Part shown: positions 10,729 to 21,973 of the stretch, piece after piece | How the letters are laid out: each line of letters starts with the position of its first letter | Numbering within the stretch: the stretch's first letter is position 1 | From: Xenoacremonium recifei | Lineage: Eukaryota > Ascomycota > Sordariomycetes > Hypocreales > Nectriaceae | DNA length: 64,000 nt | Direction of reading: 5' to 3' | NCBI GenBank assembly: GCA_012184525.1 | Contig: WOFQ01000011.1 | Span: 434,001 to 498,000, forward strand | Translations under genes and position numbers: made by a program | Notes under the pieces: generated by a model | The model's input: only the letters and a program-made list of their open reading frames with translations | Database searches by the model: none | Told to the model about the DNA's origin: nothing

Positions 10729-11326
10729 ATGGCTACTCAACGCTTGATCGACTACCTCGCCACCAGCACAGGCTCCTACGAATGCTTCACGTCAATGCTA
10801 TGGGTCAATGTTCTCGGTGAAATATTCCCCCTCAACGACAATGACTCTTGGTTCTATTCTCCAGTAGGTCAATCCTTGGTGCATGTGAGATATACTGTCT
10901 AATTCAGGGTCCTCCAAGGAATTCGCCCATGATCGTGGTCGTTGTGACCTCGTGCTCATGCAGTCGAACGCAAATTGGCCACCCAAGTTCAAAGCCTATG
11001 GACTTCCATTCATTGCCGCCGAGTTCAAATCTTCCAGTGCGAAGGTGGGAGACGACGAATGGGAGAAGGGGTACGACCAGATGTTAAATACAGTCTTCTA
11101 CTTCTTGGAGCGTTGGTACAAGGGTCAACAGGTGTATGGAATCATAGCGGCTGGAACCAGGTGCGCAATCTATGTGTGGGAAGATCCTCCAGACTCGGAC
11201 GGTATTCTACAACGCGTACACCAGGCGGAAACACTTGATTTGGCATCTGCAGATGATCGACAGGAAATTCTCGACGCATTCCGCGCTATGAAGGCTACAT
11301 CCCCAGTTGTGACTGCCCAATGGTAA
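10729..11326 (+). CDS. Small protein with PD-(D/E)XK nuclease-like core
   Basis: Two exons. With exon 1 at 10729-10867 and exon 2 at 10908-11326 the model closes in frame at 185 residues. The 40-bp intron is short and its donor (GTCAAT) weak. A donor at 10817 (GTGAAA) gives the same phase and a 91-bp intron, so the boundary is uncertain. An in-frame ATG at 10684 is an alternative start. In the first model Asp60 (RCDLVL) is followed by GLPFIAAEFKSS with Glu85-x-Lys87, then a long helix (YDQMLNTVFYFLERWY). Asp, spacer, Glu-x-Lys on a beta strand and a helix are the core layout of PD-(D/E)XK (restriction-endonuclease-like) folds. I do not recognise a named family. Nuclease activity is inference; the fold call is moderate. 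Confidence 0.6.
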
Positions 11327-11819
11327 CAAACAAGGCTTGGTCATTGTCGCTCCCATGGATGGACAAACAAGGTCGAATGAGGGCCTCGTCTCTTTCTGAA
11401 GTAGTAATTGGAGTCGGTCTTTTGTGAAATATCATTCGTTTATGTCATAACCTATTGAGTATGGGGATGAGGGTACCTCGTGATGGGATGTCTTTAGTTG
11501 CCATTTGTTAGAGTTGTGGCTAGAAGCATCTGGAGATGGATCTCGCGTGTGGCGCAGCAGGGCAATTAAGCCTGCAGCTGTGGCGCCGCGACGCGTGACG
11601 CGAAAAGACGCGTCTGAGACATCCCTGGCTCTGCCCCTGCCCCTGCCACTTTCAATCTTGCCCAGCCAACCAGCCCACCAATTTGTGCATTCGCAGCGAT
11701 CGTGCCTCGAGTCGTCTTGTGCAGCCGCAGCCGCCGCCACCAACTTCAACTCTCCATCTGCACAATTCTGTTTTGCAAGGTTCTTCCAAGCTGCGCCGCA
11801 TCGCGAACAACAATTCAAG
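11327..11819. promoter_or_regulatory. MCM7 upstream region
   Basis: This 493-bp interval precedes the MCM7 start. It holds the MCB cluster listed next and, nearer the gene, a C/T-rich stretch (about 11630-11770) typical of fungal core promoters and 5' leaders. No other gene is seen. Confidence 0.6.
11591..11613 (+). promoter_or_regulatory. MCB (MluI cell-cycle box) cluster upstream of MCM7
   Basis: Two exact ACGCGT boxes (11591-11596 and 11608-11613) flank a GACGCGAAAA element (11597-11606). The latter resembles an SCB/E2F-type site. The cluster lies about 210 bp before the MCM7 ATG. ACGCGT is the binding site of MBF (Mbp1/Res-Swi6 type), which switches on replication genes at G1/S. The arrangement upstream of an MCM gene is what that regulation predicts. 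Confidence 0.8.
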
Positions 11820-14481
11820 ATGGCGCTCCGCGAGTTCAAGGCGCCTGTCCGCTACGAGTCGCAGCAAGGTGAGCAATGGCTGGCGTCCTCCCTTGCTGAA
11901 GCTGCAAATCGCTAACAGACCCCGAGCTTCTTTCCAGGAGTTTCTCAAAGATTTCAAGACATCGCCTGAGCAGACCATCACCACTGCGCTCGGCAACATC
12001 ACCATCGCCGAAGATGATCTGAGCGACGAGTACGACTTCATGGACGAGGATGAGACGGAGGGGGACCGTCGTCGGGAGGAGCGCGCACGGAAACGAGCCC
12101 CTCAGCACAAGTACAAGGATCTGCTCCAACAACTTGCCGATCGGACACTGGATGAAATCACAATCGACTTGGATGACTTGGCCTTGGTAGGTTTGATGGC
12201 CTCATACAGGAAGCATGATGGAGACTGACAGAGTCGCAGTGGGAGAGCCAGCAGGAGGAAAGCCAACGGCTGGTCGACTCCATCGAGATGAACACCAAGC
12301 ACTATGTTGAGATCTTTTCAAGGGCTGTCGACGCAGTGATGCCAACGCCCAGCACTGATGTGACGTGAGTTAGCTTCACGTTTGCTATCCGATCAACTCT
12401 AACAATCACCCTAGATTCAAGGACGACGTGCTCGATGTCCTCATGGCGCGTCGCCAAACCAGAAATCGAGAGCTCCAGGAGGCTGCAGAGCGTGATCCCA
12501 CCGTCGCCCAAGACAAGTTCCCTGCCGAATTGACTCGCAGGTACACCCTCGTCTTCAAGCCCCGATCCGCAACGGGCAGCAACCCGACCAAGGCGCTCGC
12601 CGTTCGTCAAGTGCGAGGCGAGCATCTCGGCCACCTCATCACCGTGCGCGCGATAGCAACGCGAGTCTCGGATGTGAAGCCCATCGTCCAGGTCAGCGCC
12701 TACACGTGCGACAGGTGCGGTTGTGAAATTTTCCAGCCCATTGGCGAGAAGCAGTATGCGCCCCTGACGGTGTGTCCCTCGGACGACTGCAAGAACAACC
12801 AGTCCAAGGGTCAGCTCAACCCCTCCTCGAGAGCTTCAAAATTCCTCCCCTTCCAGGAAGTCAAGGTGCAAGAGATGGCTGAGCAGGTCCCTATTGGCCA
12901 AATCCCCCGAAGCCTGACGGTGATGTGCTACGGAAGCCTTGTCAGGAAAGTCAACCCGGGTGACGTAGTTGATATCTCGGGCATCTTCCTTCCTACGCCT
13001 TACACGGGCTTCAAGGCCATGAAGGCCGGTCTCCTGACCGACACCTATGTTGAGGCCCACCACATTCTTCAGCACAAGAAGGCGTACAGTGAGATGATTG
13101 TCGACCCCATGCTTGTGCGAAGAATCGAAAAGTACCGCCAAACCGGTCAAGTCTACGAGCTTCTCGCCAAGTCAATTGCGCCTGAAATTTATGGACATCT
13201 CGACGTCAAGAAGGCCCTTCTCCTGCTTCTCATCGGCGGTGTTACCAAGGAGATGGGTGATGGCATGAAGATCCGTGGCGACATCAACATCTGCTTGATG
13301 GGTGACCCTGGTGTGGCCAAGTCTCAGCTGCTCAAGTACATCTCCAAGGTCGCGCCTCGAGGTGTTTACACGTCTGGCCGAGGAAGCAGTGGTGTTGGTC
13401 TCACTGCTGCCGTTATGCGTGATCCTGTTACCGATGAGATGGTTCTGGAGGGTGGTGCTCTGGTCCTTGCTGACAACGGTATCTGCTGTATCGATGAATT
13501 CGACAAGATGGACGACAACGACCGAACTGCCATCCACGAAGTCATGGAACAGCAGACTATCTCTATCTCCAAGGCAGGCATCTCGACCTCGCTCAACGCC
13601 CGAACCTCCATCCTCGCAGCCGCTAACCCTATCTACGGCCGATACAACCCTCGCATCTCACCTGTTGAGAACATCAATCTCCCGGCTGCCCTCCTGTCTC
13701 GATTCGACATTCTCTTCCTCCTCCTTGATACCCCAACCCGAGAGACCGATGAGCAGCTGGCCAAGCACGTTGCCTTTGTCCACATGAATAGCAGACATCC
13801 CGACATTGGCACCGACAACGTCGTCTTCTCACCCCACGAGGTCCGCTCTTACGTTGCTCAGGCCCGAACCTACCGACCTGTCGTCCCCGAGTCTGTGTCT
13901 GAGTACATGATCAAGACATATGTGCGCATGCGAGACCAGCAGCAGCGTGCCGAGAAGAAGGGCAAGCAGTTCACCCACACCACTCCCCGAACCCTTCTCG
14001 GTATCGTCCGACTGGCACAGGCGCTGGCCCGTCTTCGCTTCAGCAACGAGGTTACCCCCGACGACGTCGACGAGGCCCTGCGTCTTGTGGAGGCCAGCAA
14101 GGACAGCCTCAACACCGACCTGGGCACTGGCCGCCGCGGTTTGAACGCCAGCAGCAGGATCTACAACCTCGTCAAGGCTCTGGCTGACTCTGGGGCTTGC
14201 CGACCTGACGATGCTGAGGATGATGACGAGCTTGGTGTGGAGCTGAGCATGAGGAAGGTCAAGGAGCGTGTCATCGCCAAGGGCTTCACCGAGGACCAGT
14301 GGCTCAACGCTCTGAAGGAGTACACTGACATTGATGTAAGAACTTATCCGCTTGTCTATTTCATATTTATGTCTTTAGTACTAACTCTTTGTAATAGGTC
14401 TGGCAAACTAGCGGCAATGGCACGAGACTGGTGTTTGTCACGGCGGGTAACGACGACCATGAGGACGAGATGGACTTTTAA
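11820..14481 (+). CDS. MCM7: MCM7, replicative DNA helicase subunit
   Basis: One of six subunits of the MCM2-7 ring that unwinds DNA at replication forks. Five exons close in frame at 812 residues, the usual length: 11820-11868, 11927-12186, 12240-12364, 12415-14335 and 14398-14481. The first acceptor must be the CCCGAG at 11921-11926, because the earlier ACAG shifts the frame. Visible parts are the C4 zinc finger (CDRCGCEIF .. CPSDDCKNN), Walker A (GDPGVAKSQLLKY), Walker B (CIDEFDKMD), the sensor 1 region (ILAAANPIYGRYNP) and the arginine-finger SRFD motif. MKIRGDINICLMGDPG and the final short acidic tail are typical of MCM7 rather than other MCMs. A G1/S box cluster lies upstream. Confidence 0.96.
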
Positions 14482-14789
14482 GAATTGTTTGACAGGTTGT
14501 GTAATGGAGTGCGGCATATTTGGTTGAAGTGTACTGAGTGGCGTTCCGGATTTCAGGGTACTGGCTTACAAATGGGGGGGTTCAATGCCTGATAGAACTA
14601 TGTAGGGCCACGATAGGGGTAGTGATGAATGAAGCCATGCAAGCAAATGTTTAACAGTTATGTGTCATCTGCGTTTGACAGTAATTACAAAAGTAATTAC
14701 AATACGGAGAGAAACTGGTGAAATTCTTCTTGTTCTACACTGATGCTGATATAGTACACTTTTCCAACTGCTACCGTACAATGATACAT
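14482..14789. other. Convergent 3' intergenic of MCM7 and mS29
   Basis: Short 3'-UTR-type DNA between two convergent stops. It contains a direct repeat of AGTAATTACAA near 14681-14702 and AT-rich 3'-end signals. No gene is seen. Confidence 0.5.
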
Positions 14790-16236
14790 TTACATCTTCA
14801 TCTGCTGCAGCGCCGCACGCTCCAGCTCACCCACAATACCATGCCCACTCACCGTCCACTTCTGCGACACGCTCGTCGACGTAACCTGATCCTTAACCAT
14901 CCCGCTCGCACCCCAATACTCCATCAACGCGCGCGCCTCATCCTTGCTCACGCCCTCCAGACGCAGCACCCACGCGTTCTTCAGCGCATCGTACACACGC
15001 TCATCATACCCACGCTCGTAAGGATCCGGCTGCGGCACCGTGCGGCCCGCCTGGCCGGCCTCGAGCTGCGCAAGGACGAGCTCCTGCGAGGGGTGGCGTA
15101 GCGAGTTGTTCTGCGAGGTGGTGGCGATGACGGCGCCGCCGTTGGGCAGGGCGGTCGTGCCGGAGAGCGCGTCGACGAACATGCGCACGAGGGTTAGGTC
15201 GTGGGCGTGCACGGCGTTGAAGGCCGGGTCGCGGTACTCGCTGATGCGGTTGATGTGGGCGAGGCCGTCGAGGGCGAAGAGCACGGGGGGCCGGCCGGGG
15301 AGGGTGAGTTCGGTCCAGAGGGCCAGGAGGGTTGGCCAGGCGTATTCGGACTCTTTGGCGCTGAGGGCGAGGTCGGAGAGCGTGGCGCCTTGCTTGAGGT
15401 TGGTGAAGCGGGACCAGTCCTTCTCTAGGTGCAGCTTCTCGAGGACGGACTTGTTGGCGCGGTAGATGCTCTGGATCAGCTTCAGGCAGTAGACGGGCTG
15501 GGTGAACTGCACGGGATCCGTGTCTGGGACGGGCGAGTATTCCGTGTTGCCGTTGGTCAGGTCTTGGCCTAAAGAAAGCAAGTCAGTGATTTGAAGCTCA
15601 TTACAGGAGACCGTCAACCATACCTTCCGGGATGTGCACCACAACCCAGTTGTTCATGAGAGCATACGACATGGCCTGCAGAGTGGCCATGCTCTTCCCA
15701 GAAAGCTTGCTGCCCGTCAACACACACCGCAACGCCTTCTTCTCGGCCGCCGACGCCTCCAACTTCTTCACCAGCTCAACAGCCTCCTTCCGCAACAGCA
15801 CGTGCGGCCGTCGGAAGAGCCCCCAGAGCTGCGTCGTCTTGAAGGCCTCCAGCGCCCTCAGCTGGTCCACCACATGGTCTGGCAGCGCAAAGACACGGCC
15901 CGCGCTGTCATCCCGAGCCATGTTCTCGGCCGTCAGGGTATCGAGGCCGGGAACAGCCAGGGCGCTATTGTTGCTAAGCTGGATGCGTTTGCGGTACGCC
16001 TTTCGCTCACCAGGTTGAGGTTTCCGCACAGGCACGATGTTGACACGCTTTTTGTAGGCCTTCTTCTGCTTCTGGGGCAGGTCGCGGCGGCTCTTGGCTG
16101 GCGCAGCTGCCAAGTGGACGGCGCTCGTCGAGAAGGGGGCGGCGGAGGAGGTTATCGAGAGCTGGACGGGATGGATTCGAGGTGCTCGAGGCACGCATGG
16201 CCGTATGAGGCTCCGGAGGGAGCTGGCGGAGGCCAT
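14790..16236 (-). CDS. RSM23: Mitochondrial small-subunit ribosomal protein mS29 (DAP3/Rsm23)
   Basis: A GTP-binding protein of the mitochondrial small ribosomal subunit, homologous to human DAP3. Exon 1 is 16236-15624 and exon 2 is 15568-14790, with a 55-bp intron; together they give 463 residues. The first 40 residues are Arg/Ser/Ala-rich with few acids (MASASSLRSLIRPCVPRAPR), a mitochondrial presequence. A basic ribosomal segment follows (KQKKAYKKRVNIVPVRKPQP). The P-loop is CVLTGSKLSGKSMATLQ, near residue 180. Downstream, YAWPTLLALWTELTLPGRPPVLFALDGLAHIN carries the Walker B-like strand in two parts. The protein ends ..ELERAALQQMKM. It is divergent from RRS1 and convergent with MCM7. Confidence 0.93.
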
Positions 16237-17001
16237 TGTGGCGGAGACTAAAAGGCCCTCGAGTTCTGAGTGTAGTCGAGGTACGCTATCGCCGCATTGA
16301 GGCCAATTGGGCCGGTTGAAGTTGGTAGTCTCGCAGCCGCTGGGAGCTTTGAGGTCGGATGGGACGAAAATCTCGAGGAACTCAAGACACGCTCGGGAGC
16401 TAACAGGGGTCTGTTGCCGCTAATTGGCTGCCAAAGGTGGTCCGGGGAAACTATCTCCCGTGGACTCGCAGGTTGCAGAATACGTGCAAAGATACCTCAG
16501 TTAAGCCGAAGTCATTGTTCTACCAACTACTAGGGCATAGATGAATGTCTTTCCCTAAGAAACTCAGATATTTAATGTGTGAGGCCGAATTGTTGTGTTT
16601 GGTTAGGATAGATAGTCGGTGCTGTAGCGACTCATATACCACGACAACCAGACTCTGATCCTTATAAATTTGTATTGAAACCCATGCTCCTAAGTATATA
16701 TACTGCTCTTTACTATTATTGCGTGTTTAACAAGTTCTAACGAAGCTTTGATCTGCTTTCATCATCGGCGCTGATGAGGTTCAATCCAACTTACAACCCG
16801 CGGCGATGGGCCACAGATGCACTAGCACCAATTTGAACTAGCGGGGTCCAGAAAACTGAACCTCCAAAAAAAAAAGTTCCCATGCGACAGACAGGCCGGC
16901 ATTTCACAGAAGCATCAACTCATTACGAACGGCCTCAAGGCCTCACCCACTACCACCCAACTCCACGACAATATATCCGGAAAAGCTATCAATATCTCGC
17001 A
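16237..17001. promoter_or_regulatory. Divergent promoter region of mS29 and RRS1
   Basis: 765 bp between two divergent ribosome-related genes. The centre (16540-16740) is AT-rich with a TATATATA-like patch near 16697. No gene is seen. An ATG at 16882 is in frame with RRS1, but the family start is at 17002. Confidence 0.5.
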
Positions 17002-17592
17002 ATGGCTCTGCCATCCGCCAAGCCCAAACTGCCCGTCGCAGTCGAAAAACCCACGCCCTACACCTTCGACCTCGGCCTCCTCCTCGCCGAGGACCCCAAC
17101 CCCGTCACCCACGACCCCTCAACGCCCCTCGAGCAATCCCTCGCCTCACTGGCCCGCGACGGCGCCCAATCGCTCATCAACCAACTCCTCACAACCTGCC
17201 CCCTCTCCTCCACCAAAGACGGCGTGCTCCTGAGTCTCCCCGCGGCCGCCACGCGCCTCCCCCGCGAGAAGCCCGTGCCGCAGCCCAAGCCGCCCACCAA
17301 GTGGGAGCGCTTCGCCGCCAAGAAGGGCATCAAGCCCAAGACGCGCGAGCAGCGCCGCAACCTGGCCTTTGACGAGCAGTCCGGCGAGTGGAAGCGCAAG
17401 TGGGGGTACCAGGCCTTGAACAAGAAGGGCGAGGATTATCCTATTGTGGAGGTCGATATGAAGGCTGAGCGGGAGCGCAAGGAGGGCACGTCGCAGCGCG
17501 CGGATGGGCGGAGGGAGCGCAAGGAAAGGGTGCGGAGGAATGAGCGCAAGATGAGGAAGAACGAGGCCAATGCCCTGGGGAAGAAGGCGTAA
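17002..17592 (+). CDS. RRS1: RRS1, ribosome biogenesis regulatory protein
   Basis: Rrs1 works with Rpf2 to bring the 5S RNP (5S rRNA, uL5, uL18) into nucleolar pre-60S particles. Single exon, 196 residues, matching the family size. The signature block is near the N-terminus: KLPVAVEKPTPYTFDLGLL, then AEDPNPV. The central KWERFAAKKGIKPKTREQRR with LAFDEQSGEWKRKWGYQ is diagnostic. The C-terminus is a Lys/Arg-rich tail (RRNERKMRKNEANALGKKA) serving RNA binding and nucleolar targeting. I chose the ATG at 17002 because family homology starts there; an in-frame ATG lies 120 bases upstream at 16882. Confidence 0.94.
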   Translation: MALPSAKPKLPVAVEKPTPYTFDLGLLLAEDPNPVTHDPSTPLEQSLASLARDGAQSLINQLLTTCPLSSTKDGVLLSLPAAATRLPREKPVPQPKPPTKWERFAAKKGIKPKTREQRRNLAFDEQSGEWKRKWGYQALNKKGEDYPIVEVDMKAERERKEGTSQRADGRRERKERVRRNERKMRKNEANALGKKA

Positions 17593-18370
17593 GGATTGGA
17601 TGGTGGAGGAGACTTCAGTGCATTATTGCGGCGTTCAGGGACATGGCGTTACAAGTGGTGGACGGGAATACACAAAAGTCTATATCTACAGGAAGTATTG
17701 AAATGCCTTCTGATATCAAATGGAAAATAGTAATTCTTCCCCCATATGCTTGCTACCTAGTCTCTTGAACTTGAGCTTGCTGCCCCACTCTGGCTGCCAG
17801 ACCCGGTGAGTCTCGGTGAGTAATTCAAAAGTGGGACCAACCCGTCCACCTCAACTCACCGAATATACGCCAATGCCACAGCAGAGAATCACAACCAACA
17901 ACTAACCCTTTATATTCTATTGTTATGCTTGCTATAGTTTGTAGGGGTCCGGTAGCCCCAGAAAAGTGTCGAACTGCCGTAACGGTAAGTTAGGTTTTGG
18001 ATAGAGATTGTGATCCAAACATTTCTTTTTTGGAGGTTCAGCATTCGAACCCCCCCGCCGCGCATCAATTACCCGTTTCTTGTCAATACATTATATTCTC
18101 TATGCCACATGGTTATTTTGAGGACGCGATATTCTTTTATTTCTCACTGTGCAGGGCACATTCTTCATATGGTAGCTTTTTCTACTCTCTTCTGACCTTC
18201 ACTTTGATGAGACATCTCAACCATCCACAGGAGCACAAAACAACGATGAAGAGACAGTCATTTCTTATGCAGGTATGTATGAGCGTTTATGGTACATGCT
18301 GATCAGCGATACATGAAAATGCTTCATAAGCGACAGTAATACACTCGCGGCCGTCTCGAACTCCTTCGCC
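17593..18370. other. Convergent 3' intergenic of RRS1 and the exchanger gene
   Basis: 778 bp of 3' flank. The AT-rich middle contains a run GAACCCCCCCGCCG near 18048. It looked tRNA-like at first but does not fold as a tRNA. No gene is seen. Confidence 0.45.
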
Positions 18371-21300
18371 TCAGCTCATATCCCCCCACGCCCCTGTCAG
18401 CTCGACAACCACGTTGACAATCGTACTAACGACCCAGAGCGCAATAAGGCCGTATCCTATCCGCCGGCTCAAAATCCACTTGTTCATGGGCACAATGATG
18501 AGCAACAGCATCAGCGTCACAAGGAGCGTAATGGCCGAGATCATCAGCGTGCCTCCGATTTGGATCTTGTACGGCTTGTACCGGATCGGGTGGTCGGGGT
18601 TCTTGCGATGCTTCGAGTTGGCCTTCTGCACCATCATGATGACGCCGCCAATTCCGATGCCGAGTAGGATGTTGAGCATAGGCCCGCCAAAGCATGCTGA
18701 CCTGTGTTGTATCAATGAGTGCGTGTTATTGCACGACGCGGGAGATTACTTACAATGCCATAACGGGGTATCCAAGACGTGCCACGGTAATGTCAGCTAT
18801 CAGATCGCCAACGCTGTTGCCGGCCGCAAAAATCGTAAGTCCGAGGAGCGCCTCCGAGATGCCCAGAATAACTCCAACTGTCTTTAAAACGCCAACTACC
18901 TCTCCAGCAATCGTCGATATCCATGCAATGCTTATAATGAAACCCAGGAAACACAACAGGTAATGATACCTCGGCCGGGAGCTCTCGTTCGTCAACATTA
19001 TTAAGACGCCAAGAAGAACCAGCGACGCAAGCAAGGTGTATAGCATCATCTTCACGTACACCTTGCCCGGGTTATCCCATTCCTCCATCATGTTGGCCCA
19101 CAGAATGAAGACGGCGAATTGGGGCCCAGTGAAGAGCTGCAGCGCGACCAGCCATCGATTCCAGCCCGCGCATTCGTCGTTGGCGTTACTCACAGACGGA
19201 TACTCGGACAGGGGTTTGGGAGGGATAGCAGGGGGGCCGATATTCATCGATGACCCTGAAATCTCACTTGAGTCGTCGACGACTTGAGATGCCACGCCGG
19301 GTGAGACTGTAGCGGCTATGTTGCTAACACCTCCCCGGCTGGTTGAGCGTCTCTGGTATCGCTGCCACTCCGTCTCAGAGTGTGCCGAATCGGGGCGGAT
19401 CGATATCGCTGGCGTCAAGCATCCAACGCTGAGCCGTCTCTGACTCGACGGATCTATAAAGGTCTCAACCAGAGACTCCTCGTCAGTGCTTTCAGACTCG
19501 ACCACTGGTAGCGTTATGACCAGGAGGAAAATGCTCGGCACTGAAATGGCGCTGACAAACTTGTCCCAGATCGTCTTCCCTTCCCAGCCCTGTAGAGTGG
19601 GAAACACAGTGGCAAGGAGGACATGAGGGGGCGGGAGCACGGAGTACGGCCACCATTTCACAGGCTTGGGTGGTTCGGCGGGGATCTGAAGGTCCGCAAA
19701 GGGACTCTCTCGGGTCAATGGACTTGGTGATGTGAAATCGGCTTGCTCATGGGGGTGAGGGGTAAGCATTGCGGGTGAGTCGGTATAAAGGGGAAATGGA
19801 GCAGCAGGTGAAGATGGATCGCTGTGGCTCCCTGATTGAGTCGGGATCTTGAGATGTAATTGGGGGGTTAATATCGGTCGATGATAAGGTGCTTCGTGGG
19901 CGTCGTGAGAGGCCCCAGTTGGGCCACGGGGAGGAGGTGCCAAACTCCCGTCAATGGTAAAGGACGGGCTCGGGCTCGACATGCGTGTTCCGCTGGCTGG
20001 TGAGGTGGGCACTGACAGCTGTCGTTCTGAGTGGTCGTCCGAAGGTTCATATATCGGGATCAACAACTCAGGAGCTTCTGCCAGTGCGGGTGCATCGCTT
20101 GATGACAGGGCCCTCTCCCTCCTAGACTGGAAATCCAACGAACCGCCGAGGAGTTGACTATCAGTCTGGCTGTACTCCGGAATCGCAGTGGTAGTACCTC
20201 TGCGAACCCTCGGGACTTGGTTCTCCGAGTGGCTGCGGCCGGGTATGCTGGAGAGTTGTAAGTTGCCTTCGCGTTGCAAATGCGCCAGGGCAGATCGGAA
20301 CTCGAGAGCTCCAACCAAGCTTGGCCGGATAGGGGTCATGGTGTGGCTTCGCTTGCCCCTAGTCCGGAGAACGCGCATGCTACTCGCGACCTCGGCGGCG
20401 ACCAGACGCTCGTGATCTGTGCTGGAATTGTCGTCTTCTTCGTCCTCTGGTGGTTTATGGCCGTCGACTTCAATCCTAGGGCCTGCTTCCAGTGCAGAGA
20501 TGTCCATGGGGGTGGCCTGACCGGAGCTGATGCCACTATCCACATCATCCGGATCGTCGCGGTAAGGCTCGCCAGCCAGCTCATCGCCAGCATGCCCGGA
20601 CGGGCCGTAGACGTGACTGCGCGCCTCTCCCTCTCTTCGAAGCCTAGCCTTTCGCTTGGTCGAGTACCAGTGCCACAGCACCACAGTAATAACATAGATG
20701 ATGTAGTATCCAATCATGAGCCAGCACTCCCAAAAGTGCAAGTGACCGTCTGCCAAGAACACCATGGTAAAGGCAACAGCCACGATGAAAAAGCAGATAT
20801 CCCGTGCATAAGTCCTGCGGTCAACGCGGAACTCCCGAATCAGCGCCATCGAGCCCGCCACCACACCGGTAATGAAGCTGGCGGCGCCGATGAGCTCACC
20901 CACGGCCATGCTGGCGCTGTTGGAGCCCATGGCGGCGAAGGTGCTGAAGACGTCGGGCGAGCCATTGCCAAAGGCCAGAAACGTCACGCCCGCAAGACTC
21001 TCGCTCAGGCCCAGAATGGTGGCGATGGTGCTCAGATTCACGCTGAAGAAGTCGCTGGCCGCGATGCCGATGGTCGTGAACAGCAGGCCGACCCAGACTA
21101 CCAACAGTGTGAAGCCAATGGGCGTGACGCTGCCGAGCTGGCAGTAGTAGATGGTGAGGTACGGGATCAGGCCGGCATCGTCGTCGACGCAGTACTGCTT
21201 CACGAAGGCGCACTTGTCGTCGGCCGTGTGCACGTCGCGACACTCAAGCGCATCCAAGCTGCTGCTGCTGCTGCTGCGCTTTATCAGCGCATTGTCGCGG

Positions 21301-21425
21301 CCGAAACTGGAACCATACGTCGTGTGCGCCAGGAACGAATAGGCTGTGAGCAGTGACAGGAGCAGCACCGACGTATAGAACGGGCGCGAGCTCAGGCGGC
21401 GCCCTCTCGAGATGGGTTTGGCCAT
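18371..21425 (-). CDS. Cation/Ca2+ exchanger, NCLX (SLC8B1)-like
   Basis: A membrane antiporter of the CaCA superfamily that exchanges Ca2+ for Na+, Li+ or H+. Exon 1 is 21425-18754 and exon 2 is 18701-18371, giving 1000 residues. An N-terminal signal anchor is followed by a luminal CRDVH..KCAFVKQYC segment like that of NCLX. The alpha-1 repeat is GNGSPDVFSTFAAMGSNSAS. A large Ser/Pro-rich cytosolic loop (about residues 270-680) carries a poly-Glu/Asp stretch and likely regulates the protein. The alpha-2 repeat is GNSVGDLIADITVARLGYP, continuing across the intron into ALSACFGGPMLNILLGIG. About a dozen membrane segments surround the two repeats. The closest yeast relative I know is the uncharacterised YDL206W. 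The CTG run at 21258-21275 encodes part of a poly-Ser tract. Confidence 0.9.
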
Positions 21426-21973
21426 GCTTCCGGAATCCTCATGTCATGTCGTGTCGCGTGCGCCGTGCGTGCGTGCGGACGGGACGGGAGCCGATGCCGG
21501 AGCTGAGTGGTAAAAGGAATTGCGACTGACTCCAGCAGAAAGGAAACGATGCTTCGATAGATTGATAGTAGAGGGGCCGTCTCGTGTCATTATAGTACAT
21601 TACGTCGTCCACCGGGGCGGGCCAAGCACCTAATCAAGGCCTACGGAGAGACAAGGGTGTCCATTTTCCGACGTTCGTTTGTCCTGTCCCGGTTTCGAAA
21701 AGAGGCCGCCCAATCGTGATCCCTGATATCACCCGGATTCCAGGGCTAGGGCGGCGCCACACTCGCCACTGTTGTGTGAGGCGGTGCACGCCGACAACCT
21801 TATTTCCACGTGCCAAGACATGCTATTAATGCCTCAATTGTCAGGCATCACAGCATACCCCACGTCGGTTTATTTTGTTTACTTTGACAGGCTCCGGCGC
21901 TACGACGACGGGACGCGCCAGGCCTCGTCGAGACAGCCGGAACCCTCATCCTCTCACATCAATCCACGACAAA
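21426..21973. promoter_or_regulatory. Divergent promoter region of the exchanger and BRN1
   Basis: 548 bp between divergent start codons. It contains GC-rich direct repeats such as GTGCGTGCGTGCGG (21465-21478) close to the exchanger start. No exact MCB box is seen on the BRN1 side. Confidence 0.5.

Noticed and set aside
17930..18065. tRNA-like GTTCGAA motif on the minus strand
   Set aside because: The T-arm does not pair and no acceptor or anticodon stem could be formed.
20274..21356. 360-codon plus-strand ORF
   Set aside because: Antisense to the exchanger gene; Gln/His/Arg-rich with no domain.
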